Both the position numbers and the translations under genes were made by a program. A stretch of 64,000 bases of DNA from Streptomyces sp. HNM0574 (GTDB lineage Bacteria > Actinomycetota > Actinomycetes > Streptomycetales > Streptomycetaceae): contig NZ_JAASAH010000013.1 of assembly GCF_012726235.1 (NCBI RefSeq), forward strand, positions 62,001-126,000, written 5' to 3'. Positions 34,943 to 44,251 of the stretch are shown one piece after another. Numbering within the stretch: position 1 is the stretch's first letter; each line of letters begins with the position of its first letter. The notes under the pieces are model-generated. The model saw only the letters and a list, made by a program, of their open reading frames with translations. It had not been told where the DNA came from and did no database searches.

Positions 34943-35197
34943 CACGTGCTCCTGGTTCGATGAATGAGCCTTGCGGCCTTGCAGCTTGCGCTTGCGCCTT
35001 ACGGCCTCGGGGGGACCGGTTGACGGTGTCACCCCCGCGGCAGTGCCGGCATCGTCCGTTGCGCCCTGATGCCTGCACGGTGTCCGACCGTCCAGCCGTT
35101 GTCCATCCCCGTACCGGCCGCATCGCACACGGTGTCACCACGACGGGACACCACACGCGAACAGGCGGCCGCACGGGGCGGATCCGGTCGGTACGGG

Positions 35198-35968
35198 TCA
35201 GACCCGGGTGCCCTGGTTGCTCACCAGCGTGCCGATCTTCTCACCCTTGACCGCACGACCGATATTGCCCTCGGCGAGCAGCTCGAAGACCAGGATCGGC
35301 AGCTTGTTGTCACGGCACAGCGTTATGGCCGTGGCGTCGGCGACCTTCAGGTCCCGGGTGATGACCTCGGCGTACTCCAGCGCGTCGTACTTCGCCGCGT
35401 CCGGGTTCTTCGCCGGGTCGGAGTCGTACACCCCGTCCACACCGTTCTTGCCCATCAGCAGCGCCTCGGCGTCGATTTCGAGCGCACGCTGGGCCGCGGT
35501 GGTGTCGGTGGAGAAGTACGGCATGCCCATACCGGCGCCGAAGATGACGACCCGGCCCTTCTCCAGATGCCGCACCGCGCGCAGCGGAATGTACGGCTCG
35601 GCGACCTGGCCCATGGTGATCGCGGTCTGCACCCGCGAGTCGATGCCTTCCTTCTCCAGGAAGTCCTGCAACGCCAGGCAGTTCATGACCGTGCCCAGCA
35701 TGCCCATGTAGTCCGAGCGCGCCCGGTCCATGCCGCGCTGCTGCAACTCGGCGCCGCGGAAGAAGTTCCCGCCGCCGATGACGACGGCGATCTCCGCACC
35801 GTCCCGGACGACGGAGGCGATCTCACGAGCCACCTTGTGCACCACGTCGGGGTCCACGCCCAGGCCGCCGCCACCGGCGAAAGCCTCGCCGGACAGCTTC
35901 AGCAGAAAGCGCCGGCGGTCACCGAGGCCCCTGTCAGCATCGTTGTCGGTGTCGGTGTCCTTGCTCAT
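35198..35968 (-). CDS. pyrH: Uridylate kinase (UMP kinase)
   Basis: A hexameric UMP kinase of 256 residues of the amino acid kinase fold. Visible motifs are RFLLKLSGEAF, VVIGGGNFFRG and GVYDSDP. It phosphorylates UMP to UDP in pyrimidine nucleotide synthesis. ATG 35968 follows GAGGAG. The ~18-residue Asp-rich N-terminal extension is typical of actinomycetes. It follows tsf across a strong imperfect hairpin that may partly end the rpsB-tsf transcript. Confidence 0.96.
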   Translation of the reverse strand: MSKDTDTDNDADRGLGDRRRFLLKLSGEAFAGGGGLGVDPDVVHKVAREIASVVRDGAEIAVVIGGGNFFRGAELQQRGMDRARSDYMGMLGTVMNCLALQDFLEKEGIDSRVQTAITMGQVAEPYIPLRAVRHLEKGRVVIFGAGMGMPYFSTDTTAAQRALEIDAEALLMGKNGVDGVYDSDPAKNPDAAKYDALEYAEVITRDLKVADATAITLCRDNKLPILVFELLAEGNIGRAVKGEKIGTLVSNQGTRV

Positions 35969-35997
35969 GAGATCTCCTCGTGCACATACACATACGA

Positions 35998-36050
35998 AGG
36001 AGGCCATTGCCGGTGGATCCTCACGGTTCCCTGCACGGCAACGGCCTCCT
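35998..36050 (-). terminator. Large hairpin between tsf and pyrH
   Basis: AGGAGGCCATTGCCG pairs with CGGCAACGGCCTCCT with one mismatch and a ~23-base loop. It lies 30 bases before the pyrH start. No U-tract is seen; it may attenuate rather than stop transcription. Confidence 0.6.
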
Positions 36051-36165
36051 CGTCACAACTGCCCTGTGCCCGACCGTATCGGGCCCGAGCCGGATTCCGT
36101 GAGCGCCCGTCACGCGACGAACGCGCGGGCGACCCTCACGGACCGGCGTGCGGTGTACGGGGGCG

Positions 36166-37002
36166 TCAGGCGCCGACGCGGAAGCGGGCGAACTGCTTCA
36201 GCGCGACACCGGCCTCGTCCAGAACCTTCTGGACGGACTTCTTGTTGTCCTTCGCGAAGGGCTGGTCCAGCAGGGCGTTCTCCTTGAAGAAGCCCGTGAC
36301 GCGACCCTCGACGATCTTCGGCAGAGCCTGCTCCGGCTTGCCCTCCTCGCGCGCGGTCTCCTCGGCGATACGGCGCTCGTTCTCCACCGTCTCGGCCGGA
36401 ACCTCCTCGCGGGAGAGGAACTTCGGCGCGAACGCGGCGATGTGCTGCGCGATGTCCTTCGCCAGCTCCGCGTTCTCCTTGTCCAGCTCCACCAGGACGC
36501 CGACCTGCGGGGGCAGGTCGGGCATCGTGCGGTGCAGGTAGGCGCTGACGAACTCGCCGGACAGCTGCGAGAAGCGGTCCAGGACGATCTTCTCGCCGAG
36601 GTTCGCGTTCGCCTCGTCGACGAAGGCCTGAACGGTCTGGCCCGGCTTGATCTCCGAGGCCAGCAGGGCGTCCAGGTCGGCCGGGGAGGAGGCGGCGACG
36701 TGCTGCGCGACCTCGTCGGCCACGGCCTGGAACTTGTCGCCCTTGGCGACGAAGTCCGTCTCGCACTTCAGCTCGACCAGCACACCGGACTTGTTGTCGT
36801 CCGCGATGAGGGCCACGACCGCGCCGTTGGACGCCGTGCGGCTCTCGCGCTTGGCGACACCCTTCTGGCCCTTGACGCGCAGGATCTCAACAGCCTTCTC
36901 GACGTCGCCCTCGGCCTCGTCGAGCGCCTTCTTGCAGTCCATCATGCCGGCGCCGGTGAGCTCACGGAGCTTCTTGACGTCGGCGGCGGTGTAGTTCGCC
37001 AT
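36166..37002 (-). CDS. tsf: Translation elongation factor Ts
   Basis: Nucleotide exchange factor for EF-Tu, 278 residues. The N-terminal UBA-like motif VKKLRELTGAGMMDCKKAL and the following coiled-coil and dimerisation domains are typical. The length is between the short Thermus and the 283-residue E. coli forms. It lies 252 bases downstream of rpsB, a conserved pairing, with a hairpin in between that could tune the ratio of S2 to EF-Ts. Confidence 0.97.
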   Translation of the reverse strand: MANYTAADVKKLRELTGAGMMDCKKALDEAEGDVEKAVEILRVKGQKGVAKRESRTASNGAVVALIADDNKSGVLVELKCETDFVAKGDKFQAVADEVAQHVAASSPADLDALLASEIKPGQTVQAFVDEANANLGEKIVLDRFSQLSGEFVSAYLHRTMPDLPPQVGVLVELDKENAELAKDIAQHIAAFAPKFLSREEVPAETVENERRIAEETAREEGKPEQALPKIVEGRVTGFFKENALLDQPFAKDNKKSVQKVLDEAGVALKQFARFRVGA

Positions 37003-37207
37003 CCTTGAAATTCCTTCGGTGCACAGGGCCCCGCCGTGTGCTGATCGCCGGGCGGGGCTTGTCCGTCATGAGGTCACGGTGACGGCCGCGAACGGTCCCG
37101 CGCGAAGGCAGCGGGAGGAGGAGACACCCGGGCGCGGGCGCTCCCCGGACCGGACCGGCCGAATCGGTCTCGGGACTCGGGAAGTCCGAGAGGTGAAGCG
37201 AGTGACA

Positions 37208-37250
37208 CACCGGTCGGCGGCGCGAGCGCGGCCCGCACCGCCGACCGGTG
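37208..37250 (-). terminator. Hairpin directly after rpsB
   Basis: CACCGGTCGGCGG pairs perfectly with CCGCCGACCGGTG (13 bp) around a 17-base loop, 4 bases beyond the rpsB stop. Because tsf normally shares the transcript, this is more likely a partial terminator. Confidence 0.65.
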
Positions 37251-37254
37251 GAGG

Positions 37255-38145
37255 TCAGGCGTTCTCGTTCTCGGCGGGCTTGGCGGCCTCGGCCTGCTCG
37301 GCGTCGGCAGCCTTCTCCGTCTCCGGGGAGGACTGGACCTCGGCCTCGGGGGCGCTCTCGGCCTTCTCGCCCTTCTCGCCCTCGAGGAGCTCGCGCTCCC
37401 ACTCGGCCAGCGGCTCGGCGGCCTTCTCGCCACCCTTGGCGGCCTCGGCGGCGCCGGAGCGGGCGATGAGGCCCTCGGCGGCGGCGTCGGCGATCACGCG
37501 GGTGAGCAGCGTGACGGAACGGATCGCGTCGTCGTTGCCCGGGATCTTGTAGTCGACCTCGTCCGGGTCGCAGTTCGTGTCGAGGATCGCCACGACCGGG
37601 ATGTTGAGCTTGCGCGCCTCACCGACGGCAATGTGCTCCTTCTTGGTGTCCACGATCCAGACGGCGCTGGGCACCTTCTGCATCTCGCGGATACCACCGA
37701 GGGTCTTCTCCAGCTTCGCCTTCTCACGCGAGAGGACGAGCAGCTCCTTCTTGGTGAGGCCGGAGGCGGCCACGTCCTCGAAGTCGATCTGCTCGAGCTC
37801 CTTGAGGCGCTGCAGACGCTTGTAGACCGTCGAGAAGTTGGTCAGCATGCCGCCGAGCCAGCGCTGGTTCACGTAGGGCATGCCCACGCGGGTCGCCTGC
37901 TCGGCAATGGCCTCCTGGGCCTGCTTCTTCGTGCCGACGAACATGATGGTGCCGCCGTGCGCGACGGTCTCCTTGACGAACTCGTAGGCGCGGTCGATGT
38001 ACGACAGCGACTGGAGCAGGTCGATGATGTAGATGCCGTTGCGCTCGGTGAAGATGAAGCGCTTCATCTTCGGGTTCCAGCGGCGGGTCTGGTGCCCGAA
38101 GTGGACGCCGCTTTCCAGCAGCTCCCGCATCGTAACGACGGCCAT
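37255..38145 (-). CDS. rpsB: 30S ribosomal protein S2
   Basis: A 296-residue ribosomal protein starting MAVVTMRELLESGVHFGHQT at ATG 38145 with AAGGAG upstream. Core S2 motifs are present (RWNPKMKRFIFTERNGIYII, WLGGMLTNFSTV, DTKKEHIAVGEA, IPVVAILDTNCDPD). A C-terminal ~55-residue Glu/Ala/Lys-rich tail extends beyond the E. coli protein, as in other actinomycetes. S2 is one of the last proteins to join the small subunit and often represses its own operon. Confidence 0.97.
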   Translation of the reverse strand: MAVVTMRELLESGVHFGHQTRRWNPKMKRFIFTERNGIYIIDLLQSLSYIDRAYEFVKETVAHGGTIMFVGTKKQAQEAIAEQATRVGMPYVNQRWLGGMLTNFSTVYKRLQRLKELEQIDFEDVAASGLTKKELLVLSREKAKLEKTLGGIREMQKVPSAVWIVDTKKEHIAVGEARKLNIPVVAILDTNCDPDEVDYKIPGNDDAIRSVTLLTRVIADAAAEGLIARSGAAEAAKGGEKAAEPLAEWERELLEGEKGEKAESAPEAEVQSSPETEKAADAEQAEAAKPAENENA

Positions 38146-38605
38146 GGCCGTTCTCCTTGGTACTCGGTTGTCGTCAGCTCCGGCCGGACTGCCGGAGCTT
38201 GCCTGACGCCCCCGACGCGCTGTGCCCGGGAAGAACTCCTCGTCACCGGCACCGCCGGCTAGGGGAGGTCCTCCGAGGACCGAGAAACGCGGCCACCGGG
38301 TCAGGGTGGCGGGGCGTGCGAAGTCGACCCGGTCACCCGGGCCGCCACCAGCAGTGTACGGGACCCGTGAACCGGCCCGCTCCCCCGCTCCGGTTCTCTC
38401 ACCAGCGCCCGGAAGCGCGGCAGGAGCGCGACGGAGCACACCCCGCACCCCACCCGTGACTCCCCGCAGCACCCCACCCCCACCCTGTCCATCCGCCACG
38501 CCCACCCTCACCCCCACGAGCGACCGTCCCCTCCACGCCCGCCCCCTTGTCCACAGATTCCGTCCAAGATCCCCCAACTCCCGGGTTCTGCACGAGAGTC
38601 GGCAC
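38146..38605. other. Leader/promoter region of rpsB and the divergent M23 gene
   Basis: About 460 bases without a convincing gene. A 7-bp hairpin (GGTCCTC/GAGGACC) at 38,267-38,281 and a longer-range pairing (GGTGGCGG at 38,305 with CCGCCACC at 38,342) lie on the rpsB side and could belong to a structured S2 leader. The right half, near 38,440-38,560, is C-rich on the plus strand. No promoter boxes can be named with confidence. Confidence 0.5.
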
Positions 38606-39595
38606 ATGAACAGTCAGCGCAGCAGGGGTGCTCGTCACGGGGGCACTTACAGCGGGGCCGCTTTACGGCAGGTCTGGGTCGGGGGGCTTGTCGGGGTCGG
38701 TGCGGGGGTCGGGCTCGGGCTGGGCCCTGGGCTCGGGCTCGACGCCGGGTCCGGGCTCACGGGGAGGGCACTCGCCGTCCCCGCCGGTACCACGCCGACC
38801 CGGGCAAGCCCCGTCGACCACGAACCCCCAGCACTTGTCACCCGCACCTGGCCCGTCCACGAACCTCACAGCACCCGGCCACCACGGATCATCCGCCCCT
38901 GGGACCCGCCACCGACACCCTGGGCCGCCGGCCACCGAGGCGTGGACCTCGAAGCCGACCCGGGCCAAGCCGTACGCGCCGCGGCCCCGGGACGCATCAC
39001 CTTCGCCGGAACCGTCGCGGGCACCGGCTCCGTAACCGTCGAACACCCCAGCTCAGGCAAGCCACCACTCCGCACCACCTACACCCCCGTACGCCCCAAG
39101 GCACGCAAGGGAACAACCGTCCGCTCGGGCCAAACCGTGGCCACCCTCGCCGACGACCCCACCCACTGCGGCACGCCCTGCCTCCACTGGGGCCTCCTCC
39201 GCGGCAAGCGCTACCTCAACCCGCTCTCACTCCTACCGCCACAACTCCGCCACACCGGCCCCTCACGGCTACTCCCCGTCACCGGCGTACCCACACCCGA
39301 ACCACGCGCCGCCCTCGCCGGGCCACACGCCTCCACGGGACCGCGCACACCCGTAGCCGCACGGACCGGCAGCGCTGGAGGTGACGCGCGCCTCGCCCCG
39401 GCGGTCATCGCCGCGGCACTGCTCGTCGGCGTCATCTGGGCACGCCGCCGCCTCGCACGCCCGCGCGGACGTCGCACACGAACGACGGCCGGACCGAGAG
39501 GGCCACCAGGCGCGTTGCTACGGACTGCCGTGCCGAGGCGGCCGCCACCAGGGGCTGCGTGGGCGGCTCTGCGTATGGCTGCGGCCGGGCCATGA
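38606..39595 (+). CDS. M23/LytM-family protein with altered HxH motif
   Basis: A 329-residue exported protein. After a Gly-rich hydrophobic N-terminal segment (about 22-45) comes a LytM/peptidase M23 domain at ~95-205: HRGVDLEAD provides H110 and D114 of the HxxxD zinc motif. The HxH motif reads C192-L-H194 (CLHWGLLRGKRYLNPL), so its first, usually catalytic, histidine is a cysteine. A hydrophobic helix near 285-300 followed by Arg-rich residues may anchor the C-terminus. M23 enzymes cleave peptidoglycan cross-bridges; with the altered site this may be a weak enzyme or a cell-wall binding/activator protein like EnvC. The start is ATG 38606 with GAGAG upstream. Divergent to rpsB. Confidence 0.82.
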   Translation: MNSQRSRGARHGGTYSGAALRQVWVGGLVGVGAGVGLGLGPGLGLDAGSGLTGRALAVPAGTTPTRASPVDHEPPALVTRTWPVHEPHSTRPPRIIRPWDPPPTPWAAGHRGVDLEADPGQAVRAAAPGRITFAGTVAGTGSVTVEHPSSGKPPLRTTYTPVRPKARKGTTVRSGQTVATLADDPTHCGTPCLHWGLLRGKRYLNPLSLLPPQLRHTGPSRLLPVTGVPTPEPRAALAGPHASTGPRTPVAARTGSAGGDARLAPAVIAAALLVGVIWARRRLARPRGRRTRTTAGPRGPPGALLRTAVPRRPPPGAAWAALRMAAAGP

Positions 39596-39657
39596 CGGCT
39601 GTCGGCGCGCGGGCGGTGTGTGACTGCGCGCGGCCTGACTACTGACCGGACTGAACT

Positions 39658-39684
39658 GGGGGTGGGGGGAGGGGGCGGGGGGGG
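39658..39684 (+). other. G-quadruplex motif with one-base loops
   Basis: Four uninterrupted G runs of 5, 6, 5 and 8 are separated by single bases T, A and C. This is an ideal intramolecular quadruplex pattern on the plus strand, between the convergent M23 and TetR genes. The flanking AGCCCCC could alternatively pair with one of the G runs. Confidence 0.8.
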
Positions 39685-39703
39685 AGCCCCCAAGGACCGC
39701 GAC

Positions 39704-40285
39704 TCAGCCCCGCACCCCGCGCAGCGCCATGGCAACAGCTGCTTCGGTGATGTGTTCGGGGTCTTCGGCTGCGCCGAGTTCGATGCGGCGGACGGCGGCG
39801 TCGACGACGCCTTGGAGGAGCATGGCCGCCAGGCGGGGCTGTTCGTGGCCGAGGTCGCCGAGGGCTTCGACGATCATGGCGATGAGTCCGCCGTGGGCAG
39901 CGCGGATCTTTTCGCGGGCGCCGGCGTCGAGTTCTCCGGCGGAGATCGCCACGACGGCGCGGTGCCGCCGGTCGCCGACGAGGGCGAGCTGGCTGCGGAC
40001 GTAGGCCTCGATCTTCGCTTCGGCCGTTTCCTCGAGCTCCATGGCGGCTTCGACTTCGGCCGCCCATACGGGGAAGTCGACGGCGCACAGCTCTTCGACC
40101 ACGGCGGCGCGGGAGCGGAAGTACTCGTAGACGGATGAGCGCGCCAGCCCGGTGTGCTGCGCGAGGGCGGGGAAGGTGAGTGCTTCCGTCCCTCCTTCGG
40201 ACAGCAGTGTTCGGGCAGCGTCGAGCAGTGCGGCGCGCTGCATGGTCCGGTGCTCGGCCACAGAGGCCGCTCGAATCCTGGGCAC
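39704..40285 (-). CDS. TetR/AcrR-family transcriptional regulator
   Basis: A 193-residue regulator. The N-terminal helix-turn-helix is at about 18-64 (RAALLDAARTLLSEGGTEAL, ALAQHTGLARSSVYEYFRSR). The remaining helical part would bind a ligand. GTG 40285 follows AAGGTAG. It lies 29 bases downstream of whiG on the same strand, probably co-transcribed, and has no obvious target transporter or enzyme next to it, so its ligand and regulon are unknown. Confidence 0.92.
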   Translation of the reverse strand: MPRIRAASVAEHRTMQRAALLDAARTLLSEGGTEALTFPALAQHTGLARSSVYEYFRSRAAVVEELCAVDFPVWAAEVEAAMELEETAEAKIEAYVRSQLALVGDRRHRAVVAISAGELDAGAREKIRAAHGGLIAMIVEALGDLGHEQPRLAAMLLQGVVDAAVRRIELGAAEDPEHITEAAVAMALRGVRG

Positions 40286-40314
40286 GTCACTACCTTACGA
40301 AGGCGGGTGCGGGT

Positions 40315-41160
40315 TCAGCGACCGGCGTCGGCGAGCTTTGCGCGTAGCTGCAGGACGGATTTGGTGTGGATCTGGCTGACTCTGCTTTCGGTCACACCGA
40401 GTACCTGGCCGATTTCGGCCAGGGTGAGTCCTTCGTAGTAGTAGAGAGTGACGACGGTTTTCTCCCGGTCCGGGAGGGTGTTGATGGCGCGGGCGAGGAG
40501 GCGTCGGAGTTCGCGGTCCTCGGCGACTTCGACGGGGTTGTCGGCGGCGGTGTCCTCGAGGGTGTCCATGAGGCTGAGCCGGTCGCCGCTTTCGCCGCCG
40601 ACGTGCAGCAGTTCTTCGAGGGCGACGACGTTGGCGAGGGACAACTGACTGAACACTCCGTGGAGTTCTTCGAGGGGTACTCCCATTTCGGCGGCCACTT
40701 CGGATTCGGAGGGGCTGCGGCGCAGGGAGGCTTCGAGGGTGGCGTAGGCGCGTTCGACGGCGCGGGCTTTCTGGCGGACGGAGCGGGGGATCCAGTCCAG
40801 GGCGCGGAGTTCGTCGATCATGGCGCCGCGGATGCGGGTGATCGCGTAGGTCTCGAATTTGATGGAACGTTCCGGGTCGAACTTCTCGATGGCGTCGATG
40901 AGGCCGAAGACGCCGGAGGAGACGAAGTCGGCCTGTTCGACGTTGGGGGGCAGTCCGACACTGACGCGTCCGGCGACGTACTTGACGAGTGGCGAGTAGT
41001 GCAGGATCAGCTGCTCCCGCAGCCGTCCGTCTCCCGTGGCCTTGTACGAGCGCCAGAGTTCGTCGAGGGAGGTGGGTGCTGTGCCGCGCACAGCGTCTTC
41101 TACTGCAAGGGGTGCGGATGCGGTGGCCGTGCGGTCAGACCCGGAGATGTGCTGGGGCAT
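40315..41160 (-). CDS. whiG: Sporulation RNA polymerase sigma factor WhiG
   Basis: A 281-residue sigma factor of the FliA/SigD group. Region 2 (HYSPLVKYVAGRVSVGLPP, SSGVFGLIDAIEKFDPER, FETYAITRIRGAMIDELR), region 3 (RSPSESEVAAEMGV) and region 4 (LPDREKTVVTLYYYEGLTLA, IGQVLGVTESRVSQIH) are complete. WhiG starts the commitment of aerial hyphae to sporulation and drives whiI and whiH; the anti-sigma RsiG with c-di-GMP holds it inactive. Assignment rests on the FliA-type motifs and the dprA-whiG gene order known in Streptomyces. Confidence 0.95.
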   Translation of the reverse strand: MPQHISGSDRTATASAPLAVEDAVRGTAPTSLDELWRSYKATGDGRLREQLILHYSPLVKYVAGRVSVGLPPNVEQADFVSSGVFGLIDAIEKFDPERSIKFETYAITRIRGAMIDELRALDWIPRSVRQKARAVERAYATLEASLRRSPSESEVAAEMGVPLEELHGVFSQLSLANVVALEELLHVGGESGDRLSLMDTLEDTAADNPVEVAEDRELRRLLARAINTLPDREKTVVTLYYYEGLTLAEIGQVLGVTESRVSQIHTKSVLQLRAKLADAGR

Positions 41161-41429
41161 TGGTCGCCTTGAGCCGTTCTGCAGAGTGGACGTTACGCGG
41201 GGTGCCGATGATGGATGCCTCGACCAGAACTGATGTGAGCGTAGCGTGATCAGGCCATCGCAGTACGCGATGAACGGCTGCTCCGGGATGCGCAGATACG
41301 TTCCGCTGCCCGCACTCCGGAGTTACGCGTTCAGGGGTGCTCATATCAGGCGCTCGGTGCACGAGCGGTCTGAACAAGTGCATATGGATCACCCTGTCAT
41401 TCGATAGCCCCAGGTCAAGGACCGCCTCA

Positions 41430-42617
41430 TCACTCGTTGGGGTTCCGGGGTGCGGGCCTGGCCAACTGCCAGGCGTCGCCCTGGCGTTCGACGAATCCGA
41501 GTGCGCACAGCTCGTGGAGGCGGGCGAGGGCGGCGTCGATTCCCAGCGCCGCCTCGTGTGCGAGGTGTTCGGTGTCCGCGGGGCCGTGGGCGGGGAAGGC
41601 GTCGAGGACGGACGCCGTTTCGCGGGGCAGGGCGTCCCGCGGGAGGTCGGCGCCGCGGCGGGCGGGTGCCAGTTCGCCGATGTTTCCCACGAGTTCGATC
41701 ATTTCTGCCGCGCTGGTGACCAGGACGGCGTCCTCGCGGAGCAGTTCGTGCACGCCGGACGACATGGCGGACGTGACCGGCCCCGGGGTGCCCATGATGT
41801 GGCGCCCGAGTGCCCGCGCGTGCCGGGCTGTTGAGAGGGAGCCGCTGCGCAGCGCGGCCTCGATGACGAGCGTGCCTCGGGAGAGGGCGGCGATCACGCG
41901 GTTGCGGAGGATGAAGCGGGCGCGGTTGGGGTGGCCTCCGGGTGGTAACTCGCCGATGAGGAGGCCCTGTTCGCCGATGCGCCGGATCAGTTCCGCGTTA
42001 CCGGGCGGGTATACGGAGTCCGGTCCGCAGGCGAGGACACCGACCGTGGCTCCGTCGCCGGTGAGGGCTCCTCGGTGGGCGGCGGAGTCGATGCCGTAGG
42101 CCGCGCCGGAGATCACCGTCCAGCCGTGGCGGGCCAGTCCGGCGCTGATGACCGAGGCCACGTGGGCGCCGTAGTCGGTGCAGGCTCGTGCGCCGACGAC
42201 GGAGACGGAGCGCAGTGCGCAGAACCGTAGGGAGGGTGTGCCCCGGGCCCAGAGGCCGATGGGGCGTGCGGGGCCCAAGTCGTCGAGCTGGGCGGGCCAT
42301 TCGGTGTCGCCGGGGCAGATGAAGCGGCCGCCGATCCTGGCGACGAGTTCGAGGTCCTGTTGTGGGGTGCGGGGTAGCCGGTGGGTGCGCAGGCGGAGCC
42401 CGGCCCAACGGTGGCTGCTGATGCCGGCGGGGGCGGGGGCTCCGGTGCGGAGTGCGTCGAGGGTGGCCTCGGGGCCGATGCGGGTGAGGAGGCGGCCGAG
42501 GGTGTCGTCGCCGGGTTCGATGATGTGGGTGAGGGCGACGCGGGCGAGGCGTTCGTCCTCGGGGGCTTCGCTCGGGGTGATGTCGGTGTCTCCCTTCTGT
42601 GGCGGGCGCGGGTTCAC
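41430..42617 (-). CDS. dprA: DNA-processing protein DprA
   Basis: A protein of about 395 residues. The Rossmann-like core is recognised by SVSVVGARACTDYG, VISGAAYGIDSAAHRGAL and FILRNRVIAALSRGTLVIEA, followed by a C-terminal winged helix (EHLAHEAALGIDAALARLHEL). DprA binds single-stranded DNA and loads RecA during natural transformation; its role in Streptomyces is less clear. GTG 42617 is chosen because it overlaps the upstream stop as GTGA. The first ~30 residues are Pro/Asp-rich. Confidence 0.92.
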   Translation of the reverse strand: MNPRPPQKGDTDITPSEAPEDERLARVALTHIIEPGDDTLGRLLTRIGPEATLDALRTGAPAPAGISSHRWAGLRLRTHRLPRTPQQDLELVARIGGRFICPGDTEWPAQLDDLGPARPIGLWARGTPSLRFCALRSVSVVGARACTDYGAHVASVISAGLARHGWTVISGAAYGIDSAAHRGALTGDGATVGVLACGPDSVYPPGNAELIRRIGEQGLLIGELPPGGHPNRARFILRNRVIAALSRGTLVIEAALRSGSLSTARHARALGRHIMGTPGPVTSAMSSGVHELLREDAVLVTSAAEMIELVGNIGELAPARRGADLPRDALPRETASVLDAFPAHGPADTEHLAHEAALGIDAALARLHELCALGFVERQGDAWQLARPAPRNPNE

Positions 42618-44251
42618 CGGGGCGGGCGGGGTTCGGTGCGGGTTTGTGGGGTGCCGCGGCCGATGCCGGTGCGGAGTTCGAGGGCCCGGTCGACGTCTTC
42701 GGTGGCGGGCCGGTCGCGGCCGGCGAGGTCGGCGATGGTCCAGGCGACGCGGAGGACGCGGTCCAGGCCGCGGGCGGTGAGCATGCCGCGGTCCATGTCG
42801 TCCTCGGCGCGGTCGAGGGCTCCGGGGGTGACGGGCCAGCGGGTCCGGAGTTCGTGTCCGGGGACTTCGCTGTTGGTGGTCCACGGGGTGTCGGTGTACC
42901 GGGCGGCGGCCCGTTCGCGTGCGGTGCGGACGCGGTCGGCGATGACGGTGGTGGGTTCGGGGCGGCCGCCGAGGGCCGCGAGTTCCGAGCGGGAGAGGGG
43001 TTGTACGGCGACGCGGAGGTCGACGCGGTCGAGGAGGGGGCCGGAGAGGCGGGCCCGGTAGCGGCGGACGGATGAGGGGCGGCATTCGCACCAGCCGCTG
43101 GGTGCCCCGTGTTGTCCGCAGGGGCAGGGGTTGGCGGCGAGGACGAGGAGGAAGCGGGCGGGCATGCGCATCATGCCGTTGGAGCGGGCGACGACGATGT
43201 GGCCGGATTCCAGGGGCTGGCGCATGGCGTCGAGGACGCGGGCGCTGCATTCGGCGGCTTCGTCGAGGAAGAGCACGCCATGGTGGGCGAGTGAGACGGC
43301 GCCGGGTCTGGGCAGGCCGGTGCCGCCTCCGACGAGGGCGGCCATGGTGGCCGAGTGGTGTGGTGCGCAGTACGGGGGTGTGGTCACGAGAGGGTTGCCG
43401 GTGGGGAGGGCTCCGGCGACGGAGTGGACGGCGGTGACTTCGAGGGCTTCGTTCGGGGTGAGGGGTGGCAGGAGGCCGGGCAGGCGTTCGGCGAGCATGG
43501 TTTTGCCTGCTCCGGGCGGGCCTTTGAAGAAGAGGTGGTGGCGTCCGGCGGCGGCGATCTCCAGTGCGCTGCGAGCGGTGGCTTGTCCGGCGATCTCGGC
43601 CATGTCTACGGGTGGTGCGGTTCCGCTGCCTGTTCCGCCGGGGAGTTGTCCGTGTCCCGCGGGCCCGGGGTGTCCGGTGTAGGCGGTGGTGCGGGGGTCG
43701 GGGGTGCCGTCGGGTTCGGGTTCTTCGGTGGGTTCCGGTTCGTCGGTGAGGAGGGCGATGAGCTGCCGGAGGCTGCGTACGCCGAGGACGGTGACGTCGG
43801 GTACGAGTGCGGCTTCGGCGGCGGCGTGTTCGGGGACGACGACGCGTTCGTAGCCGGCGTCGGCGGCGGCGAGAACGGCGGGCAGGACGCCTCGTACGGG
43901 GCGGAGTCTGCCGTCGAGTCCGAGTTCGCCGATCATCATCAGGCCGGCGATGGCGCGTGGGTCGATGCGGCCTGCGGCGGCGAGGACGGCGCAGGCGACG
44001 GCCACGTCGAATCCGCTTCCGCTTTTGGGGACGGAGGCGGGGCTGAGGCCGACGGTGAGTTTCATCTGCGGCCATTCGGCGGCGGAGTTGACGACGGCGG
44101 CGCGTACGCGGTCGCGGCTTTCGCTGAGGCTTTTGTCGGGGAGTCCGACGAGGGTGAAGGAGGCGACTCCGGGTTCGAGGTCGGCCTGTACTTCGACGGG
44201 TACGCCTTCGACGCCGACGAGGGCGACGGAGCAGGTGCGCGCGAAGCCCAT
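42614..44251 (-). CDS. YifB/ComM-family Mg-chelatase-like AAA+ ATPase
   Basis: A 545-residue protein. The N-terminal domain (GFARTCSVALVGVEGVPVEV, FTLVGLPDKSLSESRDRVRA) is of the Lon-protease-like ChlI type. A ~50-residue Pro/Gly/Glu-rich linker follows, then an AAA+ module with Walker A GPPGAGKT and Walker B GVLFLDEA, a cysteine cluster (NPCPCGQHG...CECRP) and arginine-finger region. Relatives such as Haemophilus ComM promote branch migration in transformation, consistent with the neighbouring dprA. Its start overlaps the yraN stop by one base (TGATG). Confidence 0.92.
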   Translation of the reverse strand: MGFARTCSVALVGVEGVPVEVQADLEPGVASFTLVGLPDKSLSESRDRVRAAVVNSAAEWPQMKLTVGLSPASVPKSGSGFDVAVACAVLAAAGRIDPRAIAGLMMIGELGLDGRLRPVRGVLPAVLAAADAGYERVVVPEHAAAEAALVPDVTVLGVRSLRQLIALLTDEPEPTEEPEPDGTPDPRTTAYTGHPGPAGHGQLPGGTGSGTAPPVDMAEIAGQATARSALEIAAAGRHHLFFKGPPGAGKTMLAERLPGLLPPLTPNEALEVTAVHSVAGALPTGNPLVTTPPYCAPHHSATMAALVGGGTGLPRPGAVSLAHHGVLFLDEAAECSARVLDAMRQPLESGHIVVARSNGMMRMPARFLLVLAANPCPCGQHGAPSGWCECRPSSVRRYRARLSGPLLDRVDLRVAVQPLSRSELAALGGRPEPTTVIADRVRTARERAAARYTDTPWTTNSEVPGHELRTRWPVTPGALDRAEDDMDRGMLTARGLDRVLRVAWTIADLAGRDRPATEDVDRALELRTGIGRGTPQTRTEPRPPR

